A stretch of DNA of 64,000 bases from Coemansia sp. RSA 487. Its lineage: Eukaryota > Kickxellomycota > Kickxellomycetes > Kickxellales > Kickxellaceae. The stretch covers positions 248,001 through 312,000 of the forward strand of contig JANBRJ010000003.1 of assembly GCA_027577595.1 (NCBI GenBank), in the 5' to 3' direction. The translations under genes were made by a program, and so were the position numbers. Shown here in pieces: positions 54,801 to 64,000 of the stretch. Each line of letters starts with the position of its first letter. The first letter of the stretch is position 1. The notes under the pieces are model-generated. The model made no database searches, was not told the DNA's origin, and saw nothing but the letters and a program-made list of their open reading frames with translations.

Positions 54801-56847
54801 TGCTGGCGGAGCGGCAGCGGTTGCTGGAGACGCACCAGCATCAGGCGTGAGCTCAGCTTCGACAAAGGGCCATTCGCAATGCGACGTCGACTTTGAAGAC
54901 GCAGTACTTTCAGCCGGATCAGGCAGCCAGGCAGTGCCCATTTCGGGCGAGACCCAGTGGTCCCCGCAGCGGCCGCGCCCAATGTCGATGTTTGCGTCGA
55001 CAGAGATGCAGCTCGACGTGCCAGACGAATTCGATATGCCACCGCCGATCTCGGCAATGATGGACATCGGACAGGGCGGCGCAATGTCATCGGCATCGTC
55101 GTTTGAAGGCCCTATGAGCAACCATACAGACGATATCAGCGGTGGTAAGAAGCGTGCACGGCCAGTGACCCTTGGTCCCGACCAGTTTGAGCGCAGCGGT
55201 GTGCGGCGCAGCAGCAGGGCTGGAGACACGGACAGACGCGGCGGTAGCCATCGCAGCCGCAGCAACAGCGAGAGCCAGGGGCGGCCGACGTCACGCTCGA
55301 CCGGAAACAATGGGTTCCTTGGGTTCGGCATGTCGCGCGAAAGCACAAGCAGACGCGGACGCATGCCCGAGATCCCACCGATCATCCCGGTCAACAGCAC
55401 GACGGGCGAGGAGCTTGGGATTGGTGTCGGCGCAGGTATTGCATCGCACGTGCCGCGCAAGGTCGAGGACGTGCTGTTCCCAGATAGCCCAACGACACAG
55501 TCGCCGCGGATGCAGAATACTGGGCCTGCTTCGCGTGTCAAGAGCTGGTTCAATCGACGCACGTCGCGGTGGGGCATGGAACAGCCAGCATCGATCGGGT
55601 CGGTGCTTGCGGCCGAGAAGCGCGATTCGCAGCACCAGCAGCCGGAGATCCTGCAGCACATGCGCGTCCACCGCGGTGTCATCGATCCAGACGCCCTGAG
55701 CGAGCTGCCACCCGATATTCTGTTCTCACATGTGCTGCGGACGCTCGACGAGCTTGGCTTCACGGTCCTCAAGACTGAGGGGCTCAAGATCCGGGTCCTG
55801 CGGCCGCGCAGGAAGCCCGCCAAGGATCAGCTGAACAGTCGCGCACGCACAATGTCGACCAACGTCGACAGCTCGACAGCTGTCACGCCGCTGGAGCACA
55901 GCGTCCACGAGGGCCCACGGCGGCAGTCGGTGCCCATGGTCCAGGTGCGTCCGGACGATAAGCGTGAGGTGACTGGCGTCAACAAGCGCGCGACTATAAT
56001 GAACCCATCGCAATTTGAGCGTGAGGCGCAAAGCGGCTTCCCATTCACCGATAGTGCACCATCGAGCAGGCGGTCACGCAAGCTTGGGTCGGCGCTGACG
56101 TCTGTGCGACGGTTCTTTGGTGGCAACGGCGGGTTTGCGCCCAAGCGCTGGTTTGGATCGCTGGCCACGTCCGCGCACAACAGCACCGGTGGCGGCTCCA
56201 GCAAGAACGCGAGCGCCGGCGGCAGCTTCTCGATCAGCAAGGACGACGACGGCAATTCTGAGCATAGCAGCCGGCACCGGCACGGATCGGTGACGAAAGC
56301 GTCGGCGCAGGGACTAGGCATTGGTGCGTCCGACTCGCCGCACCGGCGATCGATGTCGGAGTCGCCGTACATCAATGCAAAGGTCATCCGCGAACAGGTC
56401 AGCAGCAGGGACGGGCGGCTGGAGGCGGTGCCTGAGGAAACAGAGACTGCAGCAACCACTGGGCGCACCAGCGGCAGGAAGAACATTCCATTGCATGTGG
56501 ACATTGGCGCAAACGACGGGTTCAGCCCATCGTCGCCGTTCTCGCATGCAGCATCGCTCGGATCTGTTGCTGGTATGAGCGCGGCTGAGGAGAATCCGTT
56601 CAGGAACCCGTTCGTGGAGAGGGAGGACAAGGTGGAGCCGCCGTACGGGTCGCTACAGGTCGACAACGGCGATGAGGTGCAGCTGGCCATCGAGGTGTGC
56701 CGGATCAAGAATCTAAACAGCTTCTTCATCGTGCATCTGTCGCGGCGCAAGGGCAATGCGTGGGCATATAAGCATCTCTACCACCTGATCATGGAGAACC
56801 TTGCGCTGCGCACCGACGACCGTCACTGGAACTCCACTAAAGTCTGA
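51888..56847 (+). CDS. KIN4: Kin4-type Ser/Thr protein kinase with C-terminal KA1 elements, four exons
   Basis: Exons are 51888-52076, 52462-52545, 53360-53578 and 54064-56847, all phase 0, giving 1091 residues. The kinase domain (about 36-296) has the glycine loop GEGEFAKV (45-52), Lys67 in [12 protein letters not shown] (159-161), DFG (179-181), [12 protein letters not shown] and the Kin4-like [21 protein letters not shown] long Ser/Arg-rich region follows. Near 709-745 [20 protein letters not shown] with [11 protein letters not shown] resembles the first half of a KA1 domain. The second half ([36 protein letters not shown]) appears only at about 1034-1080. In yeast Kin4 enforces the spindle-position checkpoint by acting on Bfa1. 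Introns are 52077-52461 (GC-AG), 52546-53359 (GTAAGC) and 53579-54063 (GTACGT). Exon joins are fixed by kinase-family alignment. Confidence 0.88.
52077..52461 (+). other. GC-AG intron 1 of KIN4
   Basis: The donor is GAAGAG/GCAAGT and the acceptor AATATAG/GTTGCC. Splicing joins HRETGEE to VAIKLIKKE, exactly the spacing between glycine loop and catalytic lysine seen in this kinase family. The only in-phase GT alternative (AAG/GTGAAG, 52040) would delete that strand. Confidence 0.8.
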
Positions 56848-57924
56848 TCTTCTTCTACATCCCTCTCTCTAGTAATTGCATCCGTTATCCCTCTTTCTTT
56901 ATAATTCTTTTCCTTTTGTCTGGAGCTATTGCTTCAACTTCTTCTCCCCCCCTCCTATCATTTTTGGTATTTCACACTTAATCAACCCTCCAACAATCTT
57001 ATCTTGCTAATTTGAAAAAGCGCACATCACACAGAAATCGGTAACATTATGTTGGTAGCCATAGACAATGCGAGATGTTGATGTAGTTGCAGCTGGCACA
57101 GAACATGCAAAAGAGTTGCTTTACGACATGTGCCTTGCTCTGACTTTGAGCTAGATGTGGGCGATTAAGAAGCAAGAGTTCCTTAGGGATCAGAATAGAA
57201 ATAGATAGTGCTTTATTTTATAGTTTGTGAACGTCATTGCTGTTTTTTTTTTGTTCTGGCAGCCCTGAGAAAAAGAACACATTTGATATCTGGATACCCC
57301 CCTTTGCACCGTGAGAAAAAAGCGGAATGCAAAATTGTCATATGAACAGCAGCGGATCGTTTATAATTCCAAATACACAAATAAAAAATGTGCAACTTTC
57401 CCACGGGCCCCTTTCTTTGTAGCATCAAAGTGTCCCGCATGTGGCCATACACTTTCCTTCTTTGTATATTATGCAGAATACACAACGTACCTTGCGTTGG
57501 TATTCGTTCGTATTTTTTTGTGTCTGTCCGCTTCGTGCACTGAAAAGGCAAGCCTAATTGTGTGTTGCTTTGACTGCAATGAGTATCATCTTGTCAAAGT
57601 AGTGGTGTGGATTGTCTCCTGACGGAACGTTTTGAGATATGTCAGAGGCTTTCGTTTATGCTAATCAAGTCCGAGCAAGCGTGGCCAGGAGATTGAAACA
57701 GCAGCGGATGTATGCGTTTTTGGCAGTCGTTCTTCGCGTGTATAAATTGGGCGAGAAGGAAAGAGGAGCAGGGATCCTGACATCTCTTGTCTTTTTCATC
57801 TGTCGTCTTATCTTTAGGTTTTATTAATCTTCTATCCTAACAAACAGAATTTATTAGCAAAGCAGCCAAGGCTTCAATATCCTATTTAGCACCTACCCAC
57901 CCAGTTAGCAAGCTCCCCGTGTCC
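56848..57924. promoter_or_regulatory. Spacer between KIN4 and HPPD
   Basis: The first part is the pyrimidine-rich KIN4 3' region. The rest is AT-rich HPPD promoter with a TATAAAT at about 57741-57747. Short frames at 57234-57622 on both strands are low-information. No RNA gene was seen. Confidence 0.45.
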
Positions 57925-59067
57925 ATGACCTCTTATGCCAATAAAGGAATCAAGCCAACAGTAAACTACGAAGCGTTCCACCACATCAACTTCTGGGTTG
58001 GAAATGCTAAGCAAGCAGCAGCGTACTATGTCACGCACTTTGGGTTCCGGTACATCGGGTACCAGGGGCTAGAGACTGGGCACCGCGACATCGTCAGCCA
58101 TGTGGTTGGCAACGGTGAGGTGTCGTTTATGTTCCAGTCGGCGCTCAGGCCAGGCAACCACGAGATGACCGAATTCCTGGGTCTGCACGGCGACGGCGTC
58201 AAGAATGTGGCGTTTGCGGTGGACGATGCGCGCGAGTGCTACCGCCTGGCGGTGGCGAAGGGCGCAAAGCCTGTGCGCGAGCCGTGGGTCGACGAGGACG
58301 AGCACGGACAGGTCGTCATGGCCACCATCTGCGTGTACGGCGACACCGACCATACGTTTGTACAGAAGAACGGATACACGGGGGTGTTCCTCCCGCACTT
58401 TGTGGCTGGCAACGGGTCGCAGGCGCTCGATGGTGTGCTGCCCGAGGTGCCGGTGAGCTTCATCGACCATTGCGTATCCAACCAGCCCGAGGACCAGATG
58501 CTGCCCGTCACCGAGAAGTACGAGCAGATGCTCGGGTTCCACAGGTTCTGGTCGGTCGACGACAAGGACATCCACACCGAGTACAGCTCGCTGCGCTCCA
58601 TCGTCATGGCCGAGTGGAACGAGCGGGTCAAGATGCCCATCAACGAGCCGGCCAAGGGTCTGCGCAAGAGCCAGATCGACGAGTACATCGAGTTCTACGG
58701 CGGCCCCGGCATCCAGCACATTGCGCTGCGCACTACCGACATCATCACTGCCGTCAGCAATATGCAGAAGCGCGGCGCAGAGTTCCTCCAGACCCCCAAG
58801 GCGTACTACGACGACTTGCGCGAGCGTCTTAGCTACAGCAAGGTCACCATCACCGAGGACATTGACGTGTTGGAGAAGCTGCACATCCTGGTTGACTTTG
58901 ACGACCAAGGCTACTTGCTGCAGATCTTCACAAAGCCCCTGGAGGACCGTCCCACCGTCTTCCTCGAGTTCATCCAGAGGCACAACCACCAGGGCTTTGG
59001 CGCTGGAAACTTTTCGCAACTGTTCAAGGCCATTGAGCGCGAGCAGGAGATGCGTGGCAACCTGTAA
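57925..59067 (+). CDS. HPD: 4-hydroxyphenylpyruvate dioxygenase
   Basis: This is a 380-residue non-heme Fe(II) enzyme that converts 4-hydroxyphenylpyruvate to homogentisate in tyrosine breakdown and pyomelanin synthesis. It has two vicinal-oxygen-chelate domains. The three iron ligands are visible: His182 in FIDHCVSN, His265 in GIQHIALRTTDI and Glu348 in VFLEFIQRHN. Further family signatures are NYEAFHHINFWVGNAKQAA, EYIEFYGGPGIQHIAL and the C-terminal FGAGNFSQLFKAIEREQ helix that closes the active site. The frame has no intron. The ATG at 57925 is preferred over a GTG two codons upstream. No other gene of the homogentisate pathway lies in this window. Confidence 0.97.
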   Translation: MTSYANKGIKPTVNYEAFHHINFWVGNAKQAAAYYVTHFGFRYIGYQGLETGHRDIVSHVVGNGEVSFMFQSALRPGNHEMTEFLGLHGDGVKNVAFAVDDARECYRLAVAKGAKPVREPWVDEDEHGQVVMATICVYGDTDHTFVQKNGYTGVFLPHFVAGNGSQALDGVLPEVPVSFIDHCVSNQPEDQMLPVTEKYEQMLGFHRFWSVDDKDIHTEYSSLRSIVMAEWNERVKMPINEPAKGLRKSQIDEYIEFYGGPGIQHIALRTTDIITAVSNMQKRGAEFLQTPKAYYDDLRERLSYSKVTITEDIDVLEKLHILVDFDDQGYLLQIFTKPLEDRPTVFLEFIQRHNHQGFGAGNFSQLFKAIEREQEMRGNL

Positions 59068-60054
59068 AACATCGTAGTATGTTTCTGCTAGTATCGCATA
59101 TTTCGTATTTTGTCGCTTTTTTTGGAATGCCTAGTATCTTTTTATTTGTGTCTCGGGATTCGTCTCACATCTTCAAACAATTGTTGATTAAATAAGCATA
59201 TGAGCTTTTGATAGCAGCAGTGAGAGTGTGTTGCGCAAGCCTTGGTAAGAGCTAGAACTAGCTGATCTGGACCCATCATTCATTTCCACCGCCATTAGCC
59301 GCTGCCGATATGCTACTAAAGGGGGGAGTGATAGAGACGAGCTGGCCCTTTAGGATTATTGGACTGGGCTTTTTATGAGCTCTTAGCAAGGGCCCGTGAA
59401 TGTGGGTGGTAGTGACGGATGTGCTTCTGCTGACGGTTGCGCAGCTGGTGGTGGTGGGACTGCTTCGATGCAGCTCGACTGCGAACAAGCATGCCAGCCC
59501 GTCTCTTCCATATGCACCATCGCATGCACAGTGTTTCCGGTAAATGCTGCAAATTTTTTACTTGCTACTTCAAGCAGAAAAACAAAGGGAGCATGTGGCT
59601 GTTGTTGTCATGAATCAAACCTAGCAGCCTCTTTTGGGATTACTAGAGCAGAGTTCAGAGTCATAGCAATGGGCGTCCCTTGTATAAAGGGGTTCCAGGA
59701 CAAAGGAATTCGCGGGTTGGTGTTTTTTTATGGCCGCGGCAAGGCTTTTGAGCCACATCGTCCAGAATCAAATCGTCTCGCAAAAAAGGGGAGGGGGATA
59801 AAAAAGTTACAGCTCAAAAATATGCTCCACCGACTTTTCTCTCTTTCCTTACTCGCTCACTTGCCGTGCTTTTTCTCTCTCATCTTCTCGTCTATTAGTG
59901 CGTAAATATTTTTTTTACCAACCCCCTTTTTCTCTCCTATTGCATGTATCCAGACGGCTTGTAGAAGGGGATTTGAAAGGTAACAGAACAATTGGATACA
60001 AAAAGGTAGGATATACCCATACAAGCATACACGTATCCAACGGCTCCCCTCCCC
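59068..60054. other. Spacer between HPPD and the SWIRM gene
   Basis: AT-rich after HPPD, then mixed. A plus-strand frame at 59396-59905 shows no domain. A pyrimidine-rich stretch near 59835-59890 leads toward the next gene. Confidence 0.45.
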
Positions 60055-61413
60055 ATGCCTGCCTCTGTTGCTCACCAGTCCTTCTGGGACCGCGTTCCCA
60101 ATGCCTCAACAATGGTGCAACTGCTGAATAGAAAAGGAAGCACTAGTGGCCACCACGCCAAACATAGGCAGAAGGCGCATCCGTGCGCACCGCTGCGTGA
60201 CCTGACGCTCCAGCAGCCACGCGTCAGTAAGCGCAAGCAGTCGCATCCGATGCGCTCACCGCAAGCAATTGCGAGCCCCGGTGCACAAAATGACGGTGCC
60301 GGCGGCCCACCTACGCAATTGCCTGCAGCGAAGGCGCGCCGCATGTCTCTCGACGGTCGTTTGCCGCAGCTACTGCGTGCCGTAGATGCCGCGGAGAAAA
60401 GCGGCAGTATTGGCGCGCAAAGCAGCGCGCACACAGAAGAGAATGGCGGGGTCGGCGGTCCTGGCAGCAGAGCATTCCGCCTGTCGTTCAGCGACGATTA
60501 CTTGCGCAACCCGCAAGAGTACGTCCAGGCGCTGATTGACAGCGAAGCCCTGGTCGCCACGCCCATCCACAAGTCGCATTCGTCAGCAAGCCATAGCCGC
60601 TCGCGCCGCAGCACACATGGTGGCGGATCCAGGTCTCGGCCGTCGAATTCGAGCTCCAGGCGAAATAGGTCTGGGAGGTTCCACAATTTGCAGCTAGAGC
60701 AGACCGTGTTTGCTGCGCAGTTGGAGAACGAGGACACCAATTCGGTGACCACCACTGCAAGCGACATTAACGACCTGGCCGACATTGATGGGCAGGTGCC
60801 TGGGACGCCCATGCATCCCCTGCGCAACGACACTGCTGTTGCTTCCGAGGAGGACGAGGACAGCGGCGACACAAAATCTGTGCATGAGCCGAGCGAGCAG
60901 GCGGCGCCGAAGAACGACGCCGATGACACGGACAAGGATGACGTGCACGAAAGCCGGACCAACAGCCAGCCAGACACGCCAGCAGCAGCAGTGGTGGAGC
61001 AGGCTGCGGACGGGCAAAACGTGCCGTCGTACGAACGGCTTGGACAGACCTTTGGCGACGGCACCAACGACGATCTTGCGCGGATAGCGCCGTCATTTGC
61101 GCGGTCGACAGTCAAGTGGAACAAGGCAGATCCGATCGACGTCACAGTGAAGCCGATGGCTGACAAGCTGTCGTCGGCCGAACAGCACTGCTGCTCGGTG
61201 CTCCGCATCTTGCCCGAACAGTACCTGGCCATCAAGCACACGCTGCTCAAGGAGAGCCGCAGCCGCTCGCCCGGATCGTTCAAGAAGCGCGACGCACAGC
61301 GGCTTTGCCGCATCGATGTCAACAAAACAAGCAAGATCTACGAGTGGTATGTGTCGCTGGGCTGGCTGGCTGCGAGCAATGGCGTCTATGCGCTCCCACC
61401 CGAAAGCACCTGA
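60055..61413 (+). CDS. SWIRM-domain protein of the Fun19/YOR338W (Laf1/Laf2) type
   Basis: This is a 452-residue protein. The N-terminal three quarters are low-complexity, with Ser/Arg-rich (SHSRSRRSTHGGGSRSRPS) and acidic Asp/Glu (EEDEDSGDTKSVHEPS) stretches. A SWIRM domain occupies about 355-445: ADKLSSAEQHCCSVLRILPE, QYLAIKHTLLKE, KKRDAQRLCRIDVNKTSKIY, EWYVSLGWL. The DAQRLCRIDVNKTS helix matches yeast YOR338W/Fun19 and the S. pombe Laf proteins, which associate with histone-deacetylase or related chromatin complexes. There is no amine-oxidase or SANT domain, so it is not LSD1, Rsc8 or Ada2. A chromatin-complex accessory role is inferred. Confidence 0.82.
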   Translation: MPASVAHQSFWDRVPNASTMVQLLNRKGSTSGHHAKHRQKAHPCAPLRDLTLQQPRVSKRKQSHPMRSPQAIASPGAQNDGAGGPPTQLPAAKARRMSLDGRLPQLLRAVDAAEKSGSIGAQSSAHTEENGGVGGPGSRAFRLSFSDDYLRNPQEYVQALIDSEALVATPIHKSHSSASHSRSRRSTHGGGSRSRPSNSSSRRNRSGRFHNLQLEQTVFAAQLENEDTNSVTTTASDINDLADIDGQVPGTPMHPLRNDTAVASEEDEDSGDTKSVHEPSEQAAPKNDADDTDKDDVHESRTNSQPDTPAAAVVEQAADGQNVPSYERLGQTFGDGTNDDLARIAPSFARSTVKWNKADPIDVTVKPMADKLSSAEQHCCSVLRILPEQYLAIKHTLLKESRSRSPGSFKKRDAQRLCRIDVNKTSKIYEWYVSLGWLAASNGVYALPPEST

Positions 61414-61864
61414 GACTCCTTTTCTTGTGTTGCGGCCACTCCCCCTCCCCAAAATAACGCAGGCAGAGAGGATACACCATGTCTTTCTTCTAGTCCAGTA
61501 CATACTATTTACCTTATTTTTCGATATCTTTTATATATATTTGAAGAAGAATGAGACAGGCTAATTGAGCATAGTTGGGGGGGGGAATAAGCCGTGTCCT
61601 TTGATCTGCCAGGATTATATGAAAATTGAGGCGCTCTGCTCCACGTATTTCTCCGCCTTCTCTTTGTCCTCTATACACACGTCACAAGCGACTAAAGCCG
61701 TCTTTCTTTTTCTACCTTTTTATTTGCTTCTCTTTTCACTTTATATCTTGGTTCCATTTATCTCCACCTTCCCAATTTCCTTTTATTTCTTTCTCACTCT
61801 TGGAACCCCCCAAAACAGTACGCAGGACGACACAACAGAACACACATACACGACTGCTCTCCTA
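61414..61864. promoter_or_regulatory. Promoter of the DUF4870 gene
   Basis: It carries a nine-G homopolymer (61577-61585) and a strongly pyrimidine-rich leader (about 61640-61800) before the ATG at 61865. No gene was recognised. Confidence 0.5.
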
Positions 61865-62853
61865 ATGTCCGACTACAAGCCAATTGACGACGAGTCCGAA
61901 TCACACATGAAGCTCAAAACCGAGAACAACACAAGCAGCTACTCATCACATCCGTACAAGACTGGGTATGGCGGCAGCACTGTGCGAGGAGGAGGAGGAG
62001 GAGGAGGAGGACAGGCTGCCGACTCGCAGGTCATCGATGTAGGAACAAGCAGCAGCCAAGCCGACGGCGAATACGGGTATGGTGGGGAGCCGACGGCAGG
62101 ACCATCGACGTTTAATTCGCAAGACGGCGGCCAGCGCATCAGTCGGTACGAGACGTCGCTGCCTATCCGGCACGACGTCGAGGCAGCAATCGCTTACTTG
62201 CTGTGCATATATTCAGGTACGGCTAAAAGCTTCTCTTTTGTTATTTTCCCTCGTCTCCGTTTCCTGTAGAGGAAGAAGCGAAGTGAGGGTGTGGCACATA
62301 ATGCAATGCTGTGGACTTTTTGTGTGGCTTTTCCTTCTCTATCTGTGTCTGCTGGCTCTTCTCTGCAATGGAGCTCCCCTGCTTTGTCTCCTACCATGGT
62401 TGTCAGGAGACATTCAGACGGTCCCAGTCCTAAATAACTCCATATAAGGAAGGCAGAGTGCGCCACACAGCAGTCTTCTTGTCTCCAAATGCAAGTGCCA
62501 AGTCGCTATTTACAGGTAGCTCGATGGGATATGTCCTGCTAATCAGGGTCTAATTTCGTGCATCTGAAAGTGGACAATCTACCTGTGTAGGAGTATTTCT
62601 GCTGATCATGGAAAAGAAGAACGACTACGTGCGGTTCCATGCCTGGCAGTCGACGCTGATGTCCATGGCATTTATAGTTGCGCTGATCGTGACAGCATTT
62701 ATCTCCAATTTTTTGTATTGGGTCACGTGGATAGTAGCACTTGTGGCGAGTGGATACATGGCGCGTCGCGCGTACATCGACGGTGCTGTGTTTGAGCGGT
62801 TTGCTTTGCCTTATTTGGGCCAGTGGGCGGTGCAGTTCGTCGACGAGGAGTGA
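61865..62853 (+). CDS. DUF4870-type small membrane protein, two exons
   Basis: Exons are 61865-62216 and 62591-62853, intron 62217-62590 (GTACGG...TAG), joined in phase 1 (G+GA) to give 204 residues. The first ~100 residues are disordered, with an eight-Gly run encoded by GGA repeats. The membrane part starts at about 104: VEAAIAYLLCIYSG/VFLLI, then the family hallmark MEKKNDYVRFHAWQS on a short loop, then two more hydrophobic helices (MAFIVALIVTAFISNFLYWV; WIVALVASGYMA) and a short cytosolic tail. The split of the first helix across the intron is confirmed by the hallmark that follows in frame. The family is widespread, including in bacteria; its function is not known. Confidence 0.82.
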
Positions 62854-63361
62854 CCAGGAATTTAATGGATGCTTTTGAATCCCCCTTCGACTGGCATTAT
62901 CAGCACCTTCCGACTTTTTTATGTACTACCTTTATGTTTTCCATTTGCAAGTGGCTTTTTCCTTCTCAAATGCAAATACCACTCTATTCCAGTTTCAATG
63001 CATAAATAACAAGAACGGAACAATCCAAAGATTGGACATGCACTTGTTTTTGATTCCAAACCAACATTTGACATCCTTATTCGATGCAATTAGTTTTGCA
63101 AAACACAGCACAGCATGGGGAGCCTAATAATTTAAAAGATTTGCACTTTTTTCATATAAAACATTTATGATGCTGAATGTCGTCATATTTACTGTATCAT
63201 CAAGATAGCCGAATATTCTTTATATCTGTTATCAAGAAAAAAAAAAGTTCATTCTATCATTAGGGAAAGAGAGCATGAGGTGTAGCTGCTTCACGAGTCC
63301 TTAGGACCAGTGCTAATTTAGTTTGGTGTGCTTTTAGCAAAGAAGGAGCGAAGACGACTCC
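62854..63361. other. Convergent AT-rich spacer
   Basis: Tail-to-tail spacer between the DUF4870 gene and the minus-strand gene at the window end. It has an A run at 63237-63246. No gene was recognised. Confidence 0.5.
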
Positions 63362-64000
63362 CTAGAAAGCGCTAGCAGGGCGGGGGATGCACTTGTAGGC
63401 GTCGGAGGCAACAGGCGTCTCTGAAACGGTGGTCTCCTCAGCTTGAACAGATGTCTGGGCAGAGTAGTCCGGGCTGGCAGGGGCAGGCTCGCTAGCAGAC
63501 TCGGGGGTGGAGGCAGGGGCAGCGGACGCAGTGTCGGATGCGGGAGGAGGAGCTGCAGGCGAGGTAGTCGAAATGGTCTGGTTGGTATATCCGGACTCAT
63601 CGGACGACCCGAATCCGAAGGGCACACCCTTCTTCTCCGGTCCATGCATGCAGGGCTCGAGCGACTGCGAGAGAAGGTTGTCGGCCGTGGGGTTGGAAGG
63701 AACCTTGTCGCCAAAGTTGCAGTCACCGACCTTGTTTGAGCCCCAGTACTTGCACACATTGCTGTTCGGGTACGTGGCGTCGCCGCCGACGAATGTGGCC
63801 GCGGGCTTCGTGCTGGACTGCGGGCCACCCGACACAATCATGTCGCTGCATCCGTAGTACTCGCCGAACGACGTGTCGGGCTCTCCGTAGTAGATGCCGC
63901 CGCCGAACCAGATCCACTGGAGCGTCACGGCGGTTCCATCGGCAATGTTTTCGGGGACAGTCACGGTGGTGGTGCAGGGGCTATCGCCGCCTCCATTGAG
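63362..64000 (-). CDS. Lytic polysaccharide monooxygenase-like secreted protein, 3' part
   Basis: The frame is open from the right window edge, so the N-terminus (signal peptide and the His brace expected of the family) is outside. Visible are TVTVPENIADGTAVTLQWIW and an aromatic loop, then FGEYYGCSDMIVSGG. These resemble the late beta strands of copper polysaccharide monooxygenases (pattern: pair of strands, Trp-x-Trp, then Tyr-x-x-Cys-x-Asp). Further Cys residues (NVCKYWG, VGDCNFG, LEPCMHG) could form disulfides. A Ser/Pro/Ala/Thr-rich linker of about 65 residues ends in YKCIPRPASAF. No GPI-anchor-like hydrophobic end is present. The family call is tentative because the diagnostic residues lie outside the window; another secreted beta-sandwich protein is possible. 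Confidence 0.5.
   Translation of the reverse strand, partial: LNGGGDSPCTTTVTVPENIADGTAVTLQWIWFGGGIYYGEPDTSFGEYYGCSDMIVSGGPQSSTKPAATFVGGDATYPNSNVCKYWGSNKVGDCNFGDKVPSNPTADNLLSQSLEPCMHGPEKKGVPFGFGSSDESGYTNQTISTTSPAAPPPASDTASAAPASTPESASEPAPASPDYSAQTSVQAEETTVSETPVASDAYKCIPRPASAF

Noticed and set aside
54528-56756. Long minus-strand frames (431 and 309 codons) opposite KIN4 exon 4
   Set aside because: Codon-composition shadows of the sense frame; no domain, no start context.
58069-59019. 316-codon frame antisense to HPPD
   Set aside because: Shadow of a GC-biased gene; composition is Leu/Val/Asp/His-rich and matches no family.
1-64000. tRNA, rRNA or CRISPR features
   Set aside because: I looked for the T-loop consensus (GGTTCGANTCC and variants) and for regularly spaced repeats and found none. 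A covariance-model scan would be needed to exclude a diverged tRNA.

Overview
The window is nuclear DNA of a fungus. Most protein genes have recognisable fungal counterparts (Rpo41, eIF2 gamma, Def1, an Mbp1-type APSES factor, Nst1, IF1, Ams1, seipin, Nhp6, a lipoate ligase, an ELO elongase, Mms22/Mus7, Kin4, HPPD). Genes are compact and GC-rich, have few short introns, and sit between clearly AT-rich spacers. A decayed F-box/leucine-rich-like gene at about 11.2-12.3 kb resembles, from memory, a family that is expanded in Kickxellomycotina (Coemansia/Linderina). I therefore infer an early-diverging fungus of that group. No rRNA, tRNA, CRISPR array, virus-like element or transposon was recognised.

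Layout. 0-2.8 kb: 3' part of mitochondrial RNA polymerase. 4.2-5.6 kb (minus): eIF2 gamma copy A. 6.2-9.4 kb (minus): three-exon DEF1. 10.2-10.6 kb: PTRHD1-like protein. 11.2-12.3 kb: pseudogene. 13.2-15.2 kb: mitochondrial PPR protein. 16.0-17.3 kb (plus): eIF2 gamma copy B. 18.2-21.1 kb: APSES/ankyrin transcription factor. 22.3-27.2 kb: NST1. 27.7-28.0 kb: ATPase inhibitor. 28.6-31.8 kb: alpha-mannosidase. 32.0-33.1 kb (minus): seipin. 34.0-34.3 kb (minus): HMG-box protein, divergent from a three-exon lipoate ligase at 35.4-37.4 kb. 37.8-39.1 kb: two unrecognised small proteins. 40.0-41.6 kb: fatty-acid elongase. 42.0-48.8 kb (minus): Mms22/Mus7. 51.9-56.8 kb: four-exon Kin4-type kinase. 57.9-59.1 kb: 4-hydroxyphenylpyruvate dioxygenase. 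60.1-61.4 kb: SWIRM protein. 61.9-62.9 kb: DUF4870 membrane protein. 63.4-64.0 kb (minus): end of a secreted polysaccharide-monooxygenase-like protein.

The genes do not form a pathway cluster. Mitochondrial functions (RPO41, PPR, IF1, lipoate ligase), nuclear or cell-cycle control (DEF1, APSES factor, MMS22, KIN4, NHP6) and lipid or sugar metabolism (seipin, ELO, AMS1, HPPD) are interleaved.

The most unusual feature is the pair of eIF2 gamma genes in inverted orientation 10.4 kb apart. Long blocks are nearly identical even at the DNA level. They alternate with sharply diverged patches around the G1/switch I region, before the NKVD motif, and over the C-terminal domain. Other points worth checking are a long insertion near the end of Rpo41, a KA1 domain apparently split by about 290 residues in Kin4, and GC-AG introns in the adjacent Kin4 and Mms22 genes.
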